A stretch of DNA of 64,000 bases from an uncultured Methanomethylovorans sp. (GTDB lineage Archaea; Halobacteriota; Methanosarcinia; Methanosarcinales; Methanosarcinaceae). Every line of letters begins with the position of its first letter. Within the stretch, counting starts at the first letter, position 1. This document shows, one piece after another, positions 28,274 to 37,509 of the stretch. The stretch is taken from positions 558,001-622,000 of the forward strand of contig NZ_OY782870.1 of assembly GCF_963678545.1 (NCBI RefSeq). Direction: 5' to 3'. The translations under genes and the position numbers were made by a program. The notes below the pieces were generated by a model. The model did not search any database. It saw only the letters and a program-made list of their open reading frames with translations, and was not told the origin of the DNA.

Positions 28274-29827
28274 TCACTCTGCAAACTTAAGAATAGTAGT
28301 TTTGAGAGTACTAAGATCCACTACAGGCACCTGTGCAGGAGTGGGAACAACATTCACTCTTTTCTGGAACTCTGTCTGGGACTGCCATGTACCCGAGTTC
28401 ACCAATAGGACATTTTTATACCATTCCACGCCCACTGTATGCACATGACCGCAATGTAGTATGTCTGGCACCTGGCCAATCACGAAATGGTCCTGTTTTT
28501 CAGGAGCTATGGATACTCTGCTACCATAAATAGGAGAAAGATGTCTGCGCTTCATCATTTCCACCATAGCTTTTGTGGGCTCCTGATAAGATACTCCCGG
28601 AATAGATGCTACCAAATCATCAATAGACCTGCCATGATATATCATAAGCCTTACACCATCAAGATCAACAACTGAAGGGTTTCCCACGAAAGTAACATTT
28701 TCAGAAAAATCGGCCCTTATATTCTCTGGCAACATGGGCTGTGGCTCTGCCTGTCTTACAGCATCATGATTACCCGGAGATATTATAACTGTGATGTGTT
28801 TGGGTATCTCACTAAAATATTCAGCAGCTTTTTTGTACTGTTGATATATATCTTGTATCTTCAATTCCATTTCCTGTCCTGGATAGATACCCACTCCGTC
28901 CACCAAATCCCCAGCGACAACAAGGTATCGGACTTCTTTGGACAATTCAGCCATTGCCTCATTGTCAGTATCACCTTTTAGAAAATCAATAAAACGATAC
29001 CATTCATCTTCCAAAAATGTGGAGCTACCTATATGAACATCAGAAGTTAACACAGCTTTGCCATATGACCTTTTTCTTTCACCCAAAGTGTTCGGCAAAT
29101 CAGGAATAGTGATCTTTTTAGCTATAAGCAACTTGCCATCGTTAGTAAGAGCACCTGTAATACCCACCACTTCATCCAGTACAAAACGATTAGCCAGTTC
29201 GAATAGCTCTTTATCAGCCATTCGTACCAACACTGAAATGGAGCCTGTAGTATCTTCAAGCTGTATCATCTTATGACCATTACTTGTGCTTTTGAGATCT
29301 GAGACCATGCCAATGATAGAAACTTCATTCATATCTTTATCCATGCCCTCACGGCGTCCTATGCTCTTGTTACGGTATTTGTTCAAGCTTTCTATGGGTC
29401 TTGAATTTAATCTGCCTCTAATCATCTCACTTAACCTGCTGTATCGATTCCTAAAAAAATGGACAAATTCCATATATTCCCCTACACATGTAGAATTATC
29501 TGTTATATCCATTAAAATATCAACAGGATTAGCTGAAAGAATACAGTTAACAGCAGAATCTATTGGCGCAACTATTTTAGGAATGATATGACCATTATCA
29601 GACAAATATTTTTTTTCAGGGATTTCATATTTTTCTTGAGAAACATTTTTTTCAATGAATTTATTAATATGTTCGACATCTACTACTAATACAGAAGGGT
29701 CCAGATTTTTTAAGATGTCATCCATAAGACTGTGTGGATTATAATGACAACATATCAATTCCACAGCATTTGGGCTTATTTGATATCCTTCTGCTAGGAA
29801 AACGGTAATCACTTCTATCTGATTCAT
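28274..29827 (-). CDS. polB: DNA polymerase D small subunit (DP1)
   Basis: DP1 is the exonuclease subunit of the euryarchaeal replicative polymerase PolD. The 517-residue protein has a poorly conserved N-terminal region, an OB fold (about 165-255) and a calcineurin-like phosphoesterase domain with SDVHIGS, GDLVDG, SPGNHDAV, YHGRSIDD and CGHVHT in order. These are the metal-binding motifs of the active 3'-5' nuclease, so the proofreading site is intact. The large catalytic subunit is not in this window. The gene is divergent from the signal peptidase gene. Confidence 0.96.
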   Translation of the reverse strand: MNQIEVITVFLAEGYQISPNAVELICCHYNPHSLMDDILKNLDPSVLVVDVEHINKFIEKNVSQEKYEIPEKKYLSDNGHIIPKIVAPIDSAVNCILSANPVDILMDITDNSTCVGEYMEFVHFFRNRYSRLSEMIRGRLNSRPIESLNKYRNKSIGRREGMDKDMNEVSIIGMVSDLKSTSNGHKMIQLEDTTGSISVLVRMADKELFELANRFVLDEVVGITGALTNDGKLLIAKKITIPDLPNTLGERKRSYGKAVLTSDVHIGSSTFLEDEWYRFIDFLKGDTDNEAMAELSKEVRYLVVAGDLVDGVGIYPGQEMELKIQDIYQQYKKAAEYFSEIPKHITVIISPGNHDAVRQAEPQPMLPENIRADFSENVTFVGNPSVVDLDGVRLMIYHGRSIDDLVASIPGVSYQEPTKAMVEMMKRRHLSPIYGSRVSIAPEKQDHFVIGQVPDILHCGHVHTVGVEWYKNVLLVNSGTWQSQTEFQKRVNVVPTPAQVPVVDLSTLKTTILKFAE

Positions 29828-29922
29828 AGAGGATCGGGTATTAGGAGTAAGAAAATATTTTTGTCACAAATTTTCAATCCCGGGGAAATCCAAGGAAAGT
29901 AATGTGGCCTATATGCTATGTT

Positions 29923-29930
29923 CTTATATA
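29923..29930 (+). promoter_or_regulatory. TATA box of the signal peptidase gene
   Basis: CTTATATA lies about 59 bp ahead of the ATG at 29989; a GGTGA site precedes the ATG. Confidence 0.4.
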
Positions 29931-29988
29931 GTTGTAATGGGAAGGAAGAAACTATTGTAATTCTTATCTAAAAGCATCCGGTGAAACA

Positions 29989-30546
29989 ATGGATCTAAAG
30001 GAAGGCATTAAAACTTTTCGAGACAGTGATAATTTTTACATTTCATTAGCTCGAGATATACTATCTGTGGCAGCAGCGGTGTTAGCGTTCTCAACCATTT
30101 CATACATAATATTTGGTATGTGGACACCAATGGTCGCTGTGGAATCCGGCAGTATGGAACCACACATGAACATCGGAGATATAATTTTTATACAAAACAT
30201 AGAAAGAACATCTGTAATCACGAAAGCAGATGCATCTAGTGATTATGTGTCATTTAAGGAAAATGGGGATGTTATATTATACCGGCCTTACGGGAGAACA
30301 GATGTAACACCCATTATTCATAGAGCTATGTATTTTGTAAAAGCAGGTGAGCCTATGTGGGATGGAGGACCAGCAGCTCCTAATGATGGCTACATCACCA
30401 AAGGTGACAATGAAAAAACTAATATGGTTTATGATCAGCAAGGACAAATAAGTTATTTAACACCAGTAAAAGAAGAATGGATCATTGGAATTGCCAGGTA
30501 TCGTATACCCTATATAGGAAAGATAAGGCTGATGTTGCCTTTCTGA
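29989..30546 (+). CDS. Signal peptidase I (archaeal type)
   Basis: This membrane protease removes signal peptides from exported proteins. The 185-residue protein has one N-terminal membrane helix (about 22-46), then the catalytic block VESGSMEP with S55 as nucleophile, H111 in PIIHRA replacing the bacterial lysine, and the TKGDN block with D140. These make it the Ser-His-Asp archaeal/ER type. No second C-terminal helix is obvious. A GGTGA ribosome site supports the start. It converges on cdc6, 24 bp away. Confidence 0.92.
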   Translation: MDLKEGIKTFRDSDNFYISLARDILSVAAAVLAFSTISYIIFGMWTPMVAVESGSMEPHMNIGDIIFIQNIERTSVITKADASSDYVSFKENGDVILYRPYGRTDVTPIIHRAMYFVKAGEPMWDGGPAAPNDGYITKGDNEKTNMVYDQQGQISYLTPVKEEWIIGIARYRIPYIGKIRLMLPF

Positions 30547-30570
30547 TATATTTTTTATCAGAAAACAACA

Positions 30571-31806
30571 TCATAAGTGCATTTGAGTTGTTATAACAGG
30601 TTTGAAATTTTCAAGTGGTTTAAGTCTGTAGTCCTCAAAAAGTACACGCTGTGTGCTGGATACAGGAACGCTCAAAACTATTTCTTTTGTTCTTCCATAT
30701 CTGCCTTTACTCACTACCAGAGCATTAACAATACCAAGCATATCGAGTTCTGACATAAGGTCAGTCACACGTCTTTGGGTCAGAATATCCATATCTACGT
30801 TTATACACAGCTGACGGTAGACATTGTATACCTCTCCAGTGGTAACATTCTTGTAACCATTGTTCCTTAAGTTTATGATAGCGCAGAGTGCAAGTTTCGA
30901 CTGTGTTGGAAGAGTTTTAACGACTTCAACGACTCTATCAACCTCTATTTTATCTTGGGCTCGCCTGACATGTTCTTCCTGAACATGCGGTTTCTTTTCA
31001 CGCTCAGCAAGTTCTCCTGCAACTCTTAAAAGGTCCAATGCACGCCTTGCATCTCCATGTTCCTGGGCTGCAAAAGCTGCACATAAAGGTATAACAGTTT
31101 CCTCTAAAACGCCTCTTTTATAGGCTATTTCTGCCCTTTCAACCAAGATATCACTTATCTGATCTGCATCATATGGTGGGAAAATGATCTCTTCTTCTCC
31201 AAGAGAGCTTTTTACCCGGGGATCCAAGAACTCAGTAAATTTAAGATCGTTAGAAACTCCGATCATACTCACTTTTGCCTGTTTGAGATCAGAATTTGCT
31301 CTGGAAAGATTATAAAGTACATCATCTCCCTTTTTAACGAGCTTATCTATTTCGTCAAGAATAATAATAATAACTTGTTTTTTCGAATCTACAGCTTCTT
31401 TGAACTTTGAAAAGACTTGATCAGTAGGCCAACCAGTCATTGGAACGTCTTCTCCAAACTGCCTTGCCAGATTAGCAAGCAATCTATATTGAGTATCTAT
31501 AACTTCACAGTTGACATAAACCACACTACACTGTACATTGAGTTGTTCACCTATTCTCTCCAGCTCTCTGCCTACATGCCGTGAAGCAGCTGTTTTACCA
31601 GTGCCTGTTTTTCCATAAATAAGAATGTTAGAAGGAGTGTCACCCCTCAGAGCAGAGACTAGTATAGTTGCAAGACTATTAATCTGTTCATCTCTGTGTA
31701 CTAGGGTGTCAGGAGTATATGTCGGCCTCAAAACTTCCTTATTATTGAAAATAGGTTCAGTTGCAAGTAATTCCTGAAACAGACCATCTAAAGCTTTGTT
31801 TTGCAT
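30571..31806 (-). CDS. cdc6: Origin-binding initiator Orc1/Cdc6
   Basis: This AAA+ ATPase binds the replication origin and loads the helicase. From the ATG at 31806, which has AGGATGG eight bases upstream, the protein has 411 residues; in-frame starts at 31818 and 31851 also exist. It shows Walker A GKTGTGKTA, Walker B IIILDEIDKL, sensor 1 (GVSNDLKF), the sensor 2 DARRALDLL and a C-terminal winged helix. The gene reads away from the origin region at 31852-32524, which holds its likely binding boxes and its promoter. Confidence 0.96.
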   Translation of the reverse strand: MQNKALDGLFQELLATEPIFNNKEVLRPTYTPDTLVHRDEQINSLATILVSALRGDTPSNILIYGKTGTGKTAASRHVGRELERIGEQLNVQCSVVYVNCEVIDTQYRLLANLARQFGEDVPMTGWPTDQVFSKFKEAVDSKKQVIIIILDEIDKLVKKGDDVLYNLSRANSDLKQAKVSMIGVSNDLKFTEFLDPRVKSSLGEEEIIFPPYDADQISDILVERAEIAYKRGVLEETVIPLCAAFAAQEHGDARRALDLLRVAGELAEREKKPHVQEEHVRRAQDKIEVDRVVEVVKTLPTQSKLALCAIINLRNNGYKNVTTGEVYNVYRQLCINVDMDILTQRRVTDLMSELDMLGIVNALVVSKGRYGRTKEIVLSVPVSSTQRVLFEDYRLKPLENFKPVITTQMHL

Positions 31807-32041
31807 TTTGATTACCATCCTACCACTGAAAAACTTGGACTCAACATGCAAACGTAAAATAACCTAAATAAGGTATCTAAGATATTTGCATAATATAAAG
31901 CACCAAAAAGAGAAGAAGTAAACTCTCCTATAACTTAGCGCCTTTGAATAATGAAGATCTATGTAAGCAAGTGAATCCTTTATCTCATCCTTTTTCCAAT
32001 TGCTACATTGGAAATTAGGGTTATTAATAGTTATGGTGAAT

Positions 32042-32059
32042 ACCCCTTTGTTTCCATTG
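32042..32059 (+). repeat. Origin recognition box 1
   Basis: ACCCCTTTGTTTCCATTG; matches the G-rich side and core of the box, weaker at the outer end. Confidence 0.65.
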
Positions 32060-32177
32060 CAAGATTTTATAAAAATATAGTTCTGTAAAAAAATCAGTAT
32101 CAAATAGCGCTATTAATATTTAAAGAATAATAGCATATATCTAGTTAGTCATTTCAAATGGAAGTTCAAATTTCTAA

Positions 32178-32198
32178 ACCCCTTTATTTCCACTGGAG
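32178..32198 (+). repeat. Origin recognition box 2
   Basis: ACCCCTTTATTTCCACTGGA with a final G; the most complete copy in this origin. Confidence 0.8.
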
Positions 32199-32216
32199 GG
32201 TTTATAAAAGAGAGAG

Positions 32217-32237
32217 ACCCCATTGTTTCTACTGGAG
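32217..32237 (+). repeat. Origin recognition box 3
   Basis: ACCCCATTGTTTCTACTGGA with a final G; same direction as box 2 and 39 bp from it, edge to edge of the pattern start. Confidence 0.8.
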
Positions 32238-32402
32238 TCCATGAAAAAAAATTGGTGATACAATTTATAATAATATGAAAAAAAAGCCTATGGTCATTAT
32301 TCAATTTATGTTATTTAAACCTTTGTTTTAAACGAAAAAACAATGTTGATTTTTTTGATTTTAAAATAGTGTCATAAGCACTAGGTGAAATTAAACTAAA
32401 GG

Positions 32403-32423
32403 TTCCAGTAGAAACAATGGGGT
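32403..32423 (-). repeat. Origin recognition box 4, inverted
   Basis: On the minus strand it reads ACCCCATTGTTTCTACTGGA, identical to box 3 over 20 bases, but in the opposite direction across the AT-rich core. Confidence 0.8.
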
Positions 32424-32524
32424 TCCCTTGTCGTTCAAGGGTAACGAGAATAATAGTGTTAAATTAAATAGAATTACATTTTCGAACATAATAAATTTAA
32501 ACATAACGGTTATTCTAACAGCAA

Positions 32525-33724
32525 ATGCAGCAATCTGGACAAAACTGGGATGATGTTAGATCTTCTTTAATGCAAGCAAAATCACAAGATCTTCGTTACG
32601 AAAAAGTTCTTAGTTCCATGTGCACTTATCCTCACCCTATTGCAGTTGAAGCGCATAAATTGTTTATTGAATCAAATATGGGTGATTATGGTCTTTTCAT
32701 GGGAACTTATGAACTTGAACAAAGCGTCTTACAGATGCTTGGAAATTTATTAAGTTCCTCTCATCCTTATGGCTATCTTACTACAGGAGGAACTGAATCT
32801 AATATTCAAGCTATAAGAGCTATGCGCAATGCTTGTAGATTCATTCAAAGTCCCAATATTGTGGTGCCTACTTCTGCTCATTTTTCTTTTGATAAAATAG
32901 CTGATATTCTTAAAATTGAAGTAAGAAAAGCTCAGGTGCTTTCTGATCTAACTGTTGATATTGAAGATGTATCTTCTCTTATAGATCAAAATACGGTTGG
33001 ACTTGTTGGTATTGCTGGATCTACTGAATTTGGTCAAGTAGATTCCATATCAGAACTCTCAAGAATTGCTGCGGGGAGAGGCATTTTCTTGCATGTTGAT
33101 GCAGCTTTTGGAGGTTTTGTTCTTCCTTTTATCAAGAAAAATCTACCTTTTGATTTCTCCCTTCCAGGTGTAACTTCCATTGCAATAGACCCACATAAAA
33201 TGGGCATGAGTACTATTCCCTCGGGAGCTTTACTCTTTAGAGAAGAAAAAATGATGGATTTTCTTAGAGTCGATACTCCTTATCTTACTATAAGTAGCCA
33301 ATGTACGCTCACTGGTACCCGTAGCGGAGCTTCAGTAGCAGCAACATATGCTGTGATGAAGCATTTAGGAAGGGAGGGTTACAGTCAGGTAGTTAACAGA
33401 TGCATGTCGCTTACTCAGTTGCTTTTGCAAGAGGTCAAAAAAATCGGGCTCCAGCCTGTTATCGATCCTGTCATGAATATTTTGGCTTTGTCAGTTTCTC
33501 AACCAAAAAAAATAAGAAAGGAATTAGCCACTCAATTTGGATGGCATGTTTCTATAACCAAACAACCGTTGTCTATAAGGCTTGTTATTATGCCTCACAT
33601 GACAGAGGAAAACATTTTGGCTTTTGTTAGGGATCTCAAATCTGTACTTGACAAAATTGAATTTTCTGAGAATAATGAATCTGGAAATTTCCGACATTCT
33701 GACGGGACCGGTAACATGTCTTGA
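32525..33724 (+). CDS. mfnA: Tyrosine/aspartate decarboxylase MfnA
   Basis: MfnA makes tyramine for methanofuran (and may make beta-alanine for coenzyme A). The 399-residue group II PLP decarboxylase has TGGTESN near 89, HVDAAFGGF near 190 and the PLP lysine K225 in DPHKMG. The N-terminal SMCTYPHP block is typical of archaeal MfnA. There is no ribosome site, so the message may be leaderless. The last 13 residues (after NNESG) are encoded by one arm of a long inverted repeat that spans the stop codon, so the C-terminal tail is probably not conserved. Confidence 0.9.
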   Translation: MQQSGQNWDDVRSSLMQAKSQDLRYEKVLSSMCTYPHPIAVEAHKLFIESNMGDYGLFMGTYELEQSVLQMLGNLLSSSHPYGYLTTGGTESNIQAIRAMRNACRFIQSPNIVVPTSAHFSFDKIADILKIEVRKAQVLSDLTVDIEDVSSLIDQNTVGLVGIAGSTEFGQVDSISELSRIAAGRGIFLHVDAAFGGFVLPFIKKNLPFDFSLPGVTSIAIDPHKMGMSTIPSGALLFREEKMMDFLRVDTPYLTISSQCTLTGTRSGASVAATYAVMKHLGREGYSQVVNRCMSLTQLLLQEVKKIGLQPVIDPVMNILALSVSQPKKIRKELATQFGWHVSITKQPLSIRLVIMPHMTEENILAFVRDLKSVLDKIEFSENNESGNFRHSDGTGNMS

Positions 33725-33781
33725 GAAACTAACGGATCAAAGCTCTCATACAGAATTTAAAACCCAAGACATGTTCCGGTT
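33707..33781 (+). terminator. Long inverted repeat across the mfnA stop
   Basis: ACCGGTAACATGTCTTG (33707-33723) and CAAGACATGTTCCGGTT (33765-33781) pair over 17 bases with one mismatch, around a 41-base loop. The mfnA stop is inside the first arm. It may protect or end the mfnA message; it has no T-run. Confidence 0.4.
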
Positions 33782-33810
33782 AGGCATTGAGGGGATGCAT
33801 TAAATATTGG

Positions 33811-33862
33811 AAATTGATGAGACCTGGCCTTGAAGCTTGTAAGGCGTGTGTTCATCAATTCC
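33811..33862 (+). other. Second stem-loop downstream of mfnA
   Basis: AATTGATGA (33812-33820) pairs with TCATCAATT (33852-33860), and inside it GCCTT pairs with AAGGC. Two nested stems in a 52-base stretch suggest a structured transcript. No known RNA family is recognised. Confidence 0.3.
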
Positions 33863-33980
33863 TCGCATAATAGACAATAATCCTGCAGAAGATATAAAAG
33901 GAGACCAAGCAGGGTGAAAGTATTAACCGGGAATACGTTAATAAGATACAAATAAATATTAATATACCACAAGATAACCT

Positions 33981-35081
33981 ATGAAAACATCATTTCAAAT
34001 TGGGAAAATTCTCGGCATTCCCATAAAATTACACATTACCTTCTTGCTAATACTGCCGGTATTCTCCCTGGTTTTTGCCACAAATCCCGCTCCATTTGGT
34101 TTCCAGGATATGACCACTCCACTAATGAACTATTTGTTATCTCTAATAACTACTATTCTTCTATTTTTATGCGTACTTCTTCATGAACTTGGTCATTCTT
34201 ATGTAGCCCAAAGATACGGTGTGGAAATAAAAGATATCACATTGATGCTTATTGGTGGTGTCTCATCCATGGAAGAGATCCCTAGAAATCCTTCACAAGA
34301 GCTCAAGATGGCTTTTGCAGGCCCCTTTGTGAGTCTTATTGTCGGTACCACTATTTATTTATCCAATTTTGTGGCTGCCTCAATGATAGCTTCCTATTCA
34401 ACAACTCCTATTTACATGATGTTCAATATTCTCGGTTCTATAAACATAGTTCTTGGGCTTTTCAATCTCTTACCAGCTTTTCCAATGGATGGCGGTCGTC
34501 TTCTCAGAGCATGGTATGCAAAAAGGATGAACTACGTACAGGCCACTCACTATGCCGCTTCTATAGGCAAGCTTTTTGCTTTTCTCATGGGAATAATAGG
34601 GCTTTTCTCTAACGCATGGCTCATATTAATAGCGTTTTTTGTTTACATAGGAGCTTCCGAAGAAGATAGGTCTACTACAGTTACAGTAACACTTGAAAAA
34701 TATACAGTTTCTGATGTCATGAGTCCAGATGTTACATCAGTGCCTCCAGATATGACAATTGATGCTCTCTTACATTTTATGTTTGAGGAAAGACACATGG
34801 GTTATCCTGTTATTGAACGCAATTCTTTAAAAGGCATTGTGACTTTATCTGATGTGCATAAAGTTCCTCCTCTTGACAGAGTTGTCTTGCAGGTAAGAGA
34901 TATAATGACCACAGACGTGGTTTCATTGCATGTGAACGATAAAGCTTCAGAGGCCTTCAAATTGATGATGTCAAATAATATAGGAAGGGTGTTAGTTGTA
35001 GATTCTAATGGCTCTGTAGTAGGCATTCTTTCTAGAACAGACCTTATGAGAGCAATGATGTTGGCCAATGAGCAGTTATAA
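33981..35081 (+). CDS. Site-2-protease family membrane metalloprotease with CBS domains
   Basis: This is an M50-family intramembrane zinc protease. The 366 residues include several membrane helices (about 17-35, 48-68, 115-137, 145-163, 195-225), the zinc motif HELGH at 68-72, the third ligand D170 in FPMDGGR, and a pair of CBS domains (about 241-363) that usually sense adenine nucleotides. The domain order is that of archaeal S2P-CBS proteins. Its substrate is unknown. It follows mfnA by 256 bp of structured sequence and has no ribosome site. Confidence 0.93.
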   Translation: MKTSFQIGKILGIPIKLHITFLLILPVFSLVFATNPAPFGFQDMTTPLMNYLLSLITTILLFLCVLLHELGHSYVAQRYGVEIKDITLMLIGGVSSMEEIPRNPSQELKMAFAGPFVSLIVGTTIYLSNFVAASMIASYSTTPIYMMFNILGSINIVLGLFNLLPAFPMDGGRLLRAWYAKRMNYVQATHYAASIGKLFAFLMGIIGLFSNAWLILIAFFVYIGASEEDRSTTVTVTLEKYTVSDVMSPDVTSVPPDMTIDALLHFMFEERHMGYPVIERNSLKGIVTLSDVHKVPPLDRVVLQVRDIMTTDVVSLHVNDKASEAFKLMMSNNIGRVLVVDSNGSVVGILSRTDLMRAMMLANEQL

Positions 35082-35162
35082 AAAGTTGAATATAATAGAT
35101 AACTAAAAAATAGTTCTAAATTAGTAGTTTTATTCCAGTAACTTATTCGTGAGGTATATATT

Positions 35163-36569
35163 GTGAAAAACTTATTTAATGAGGAAGATAAAACTGCTTC
35201 TGCTTCCAATAGCATTACTACTTCTTCTACTGATATATCCGTTTATAATTCGGACTCTTCTGTTAGTTCAAACACGGTTATTACTGACACATGCTCTACC
35301 GGGAACCAGCATGTTTGTTATGATCTCTCATCTTCTTCAGGTGAACACAGTTCGCAAATCGAGCCTTCCAGGATTATTATAATTGGTACAGCTCATGTAT
35401 CTGAAAAAAGTGTTGCAGAGGTCAATGAAGCTATAGAAAGGGAAAAACCCGATATTGTTGCCGTAGAGCTATGCAAACCTCGGTATGATAGCCTTAAAGG
35501 AAAAACTGTTGATGCTGAAATTCCTATCAAGGATATACTCAAAGAAGGTAAGATTTATCAGTATATGATACACATGCTCCTTGCCCATGTGCAAAAAAAG
35601 TTTGCTGATGACATGGGTGTGCAGCCAGGTGCCGAGATGATTAAAGCAATAGATGCTGCTGAAGTACATGGGGCACGGATAGCACTGATTGATAGGGATA
35701 TACAGGTCACTCTGCAGCGTTTCTGGAGCAAGATGGGCTTCATAGAAAAATTAAAGATGCTTTCAGGTCTGTTAGCGGCTGTATTAGGCATTGGTGGCAC
35801 CAAAGATATTGATATGAATACCATTACCAATCAGGATATTGTCACGATGCTGGTGGAAGAGTTCCGTGGCACTTCTCCAAATGCTGTAAAAGTACTTATA
35901 GATGAAAGGGATGCTTACATGGCTTCAAATCTTATCAGGCTTGCATCCGGCGGTGGAAAGAAGATCATTGCTGTAGTTGGTGCAGGTCACAGGGCAGGCA
36001 TTCAGAACTATCTATTGCATCCGGAAACTCTTCCACGTCCACAGTCTGTCGAGGAAATCCCTAAAAAAAGAATTAGTTTTTTGAAAGTGTTTGGTATTGT
36101 AATGTTGGCTATCCCACTGGCGGCTTTTGCGTTACTGCTTATTTCAGGTGTACCTCTAAAATCTCTTGGTATGGTTTTCATTTGGTGGTTTCTGATTACC
36201 GGAGGCTTAAGTGCTCTGGGCACCGCATTAGCAAGAGGTCATCCTTATTCGGTATTAACATCTTTCCTGGTGGCTTGGATGACGACTCTTAATCCAGCAG
36301 TGGCTGCTGGATGGTATGCAGGACTCAGAGAAGCAAAATATCGTAATCCTACCACAAAAGATCTGAAAAATCTAATGAATGCAGAATCAGTGAAAGATAT
36401 GATGAAAAATAACTTTTTCAGGGTCCTTTTTGTGACTGCCATGTCTAACCTAGGTGCTATGGCTGGTAGTTTAGTAGGTGCTTATGTCATATTCCAGTTC
36501 CTGAACATCAACCCGGTAGATTATTTAGAAACTTCTTTACATGCAGGCTTAGCAGTGCTAGGTCTCTGA
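35163..36569 (+). CDS. TraB/PrgY-family membrane protein
   Basis: The start is GTG with GAGGT eight bases upstream. The 468 residues have a Ser/Thr-rich, probably disordered extension (1-70), then the TraB fold with IGTAHVSEKS near 73, VAVELC near 99 and VGAGHRAGI near 275, and three or four C-terminal membrane helices (about 305-330, 338-357, 365-385, 418-448). The family includes a pheromone-shutdown protein in enterococci and mitochondrial proteins; its biochemical role is unclear, perhaps a metal-dependent protease. It may follow the S2P gene on one transcript. Confidence 0.88.
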   Translation: MKNLFNEEDKTASASNSITTSSTDISVYNSDSSVSSNTVITDTCSTGNQHVCYDLSSSSGEHSSQIEPSRIIIIGTAHVSEKSVAEVNEAIEREKPDIVAVELCKPRYDSLKGKTVDAEIPIKDILKEGKIYQYMIHMLLAHVQKKFADDMGVQPGAEMIKAIDAAEVHGARIALIDRDIQVTLQRFWSKMGFIEKLKMLSGLLAAVLGIGGTKDIDMNTITNQDIVTMLVEEFRGTSPNAVKVLIDERDAYMASNLIRLASGGGKKIIAVVGAGHRAGIQNYLLHPETLPRPQSVEEIPKKRISFLKVFGIVMLAIPLAAFALLLISGVPLKSLGMVFIWWFLITGGLSALGTALARGHPYSVLTSFLVAWMTTLNPAVAAGWYAGLREAKYRNPTTKDLKNLMNAESVKDMMKNNFFRVLFVTAMSNLGAMAGSLVGAYVIFQFLNINPVDYLETSLHAGLAVLGL

Positions 36570-36612
36570 TATTTTTAAATAAAAAAGAAAAAAGAAGGTT
36601 TAAACTTCTGTC

Positions 36613-37509
36613 TCAGAAGAGATCATGAAGTTTAAGTTGGTATTTTCCAAGTTTGCCGCCATAGTTTCCGGCAGATATCTTCTTAACACCAGGAACTGTT
36701 ACTGCTGCCTTTATAGCAACAGCCATTGACTTTTTAATAACCTCTTCGTTAAGACCATTGATGACTATCTCATACACTGCTTTTACATCTGCAGGGATCT
36801 GAGTGTCAGCTACTTTGTCTCTTACAGTAGGACAGTATTTCTCATTAGCTGTTGCCTTCATAAATTTGGCATATTTGTTTGACCCTGATTTAGAACCGCT
36901 TGCAACAATACCGCCTGGGAAAGGTGTAATCGTGCCTTCAAGTTCCTTTATGGCATCAACAGCAACTTCTGCAGCTGTCAAGGCGGTCATCTGGCTGTCA
37001 CCGAAGATGAAGAAGTTACCGCCTGCAATACCGGCAATTGCTCCGATATTCTCTTCGATAAGGAAGTCTCCTCCCATAAGAGGTATGCTGTGCATCTTGT
37101 GATCTCCAAGCTGTTTGACCGATTCCAGCCCATCACCGAAGAATCTCTCTTTGGCACCAATATTGAACTGCTTTTCTGCATTTGGAAGACCATTGAATAC
37201 AGCAGTTGTCGGAGCTGTAAGTATACACTGTCCGATACGTTCGAGGAGCTGGTGTTCCAATGCCTCGTATCCGAATGTGCAGATCTGGATGTAAACTCCT
37301 GGTCTACCATCTGGTGTCTCTTCACAGGTTGCAAATCTTTCGATACCTGCTTCTGCAGGACACATGATAACTGAAGTACCAAATCCAGTTGCTTCTGTAG
37401 CTGCTACCTCTGCCCAGTGTTTAGTGGCTGCTGTTATCAATACTCTACTGATCTTGATAGAAAAAGCTTCTGCATAAGTGTCCTCTATTTCGACTCCGTT
37501 GATTTCCAT
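36613..37509 (-). CDS. ftr: Formylmethanofuran:tetrahydromethanopterin formyltransferase
   Basis: Ftr moves the formyl group from methanofuran to tetrahydro(sarcina)pterin, the second step of CO2 reduction to methane and the reverse step in methyl oxidation. The 298-residue cytoplasmic protein is collinear with the family: MEINGVEIEDTYAEAF start, ITAATKHWA, ATGFGTSVIMCPAEAGI, TPDGRPG, GGNFFIFG and the conserved C-terminus. An AGGGGAT site precedes the ATG. It stands alone with its own upstream region. Confidence 0.97.
   Translation of the reverse strand: MEINGVEIEDTYAEAFSIKISRVLITAATKHWAEVAATEATGFGTSVIMCPAEAGIERFATCEETPDGRPGVYIQICTFGYEALEHQLLERIGQCILTAPTTAVFNGLPNAEKQFNIGAKERFFGDGLESVKQLGDHKMHSIPLMGGDFLIEENIGAIAGIAGGNFFIFGDSQMTALTAAEVAVDAIKELEGTITPFPGGIVASGSKSGSNKYAKFMKATANEKYCPTVRDKVADTQIPADVKAVYEIVINGLNEEVIKKSMAVAIKAAVTVPGVKKISAGNYGGKLGKYQLKLHDLF

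Larger units (their letters stand above)
31852..32524. other. Replication origin (oriC)
   Basis: The 673-bp gap between cdc6 and mfnA has no credible gene but carries four good copies of an origin recognition box of the pattern ACCCC-TTTG-TTTCCACTGGAG, plus one degenerate copy at 32006-32022 on the minus strand. Three face one way (32042, 32178, 32217) and one faces the other (32403-32423). Between them, 32265-32395, lies the most AT-rich stretch, a likely unwinding element. A hairpin CCCTTG-tcgtt-CAAGGG at 32425-32441 follows. Inverted boxes around an AT-rich core beside cdc6 is the standard euryarchaeal origin plan. Confidence 0.85.

Noticed and set aside
31864..32103. 79-codon frame on the minus strand inside the origin
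   Set aside because: It overlaps an origin recognition box and AT-rich DNA, has no ribosome site, and its residues look random.
33812..33875. C/D or H/ACA guide RNA after mfnA
   Set aside because: A TGATGA-like box is present, but no D box at the right distance and no kink-turn or ACA tail fits.
33757..33972. 71-codon minus-strand frame between mfnA and the S2P gene
   Set aside because: It overlaps the stem-loops and the promoter of the S2P gene and has no ribosome site or family resemblance.
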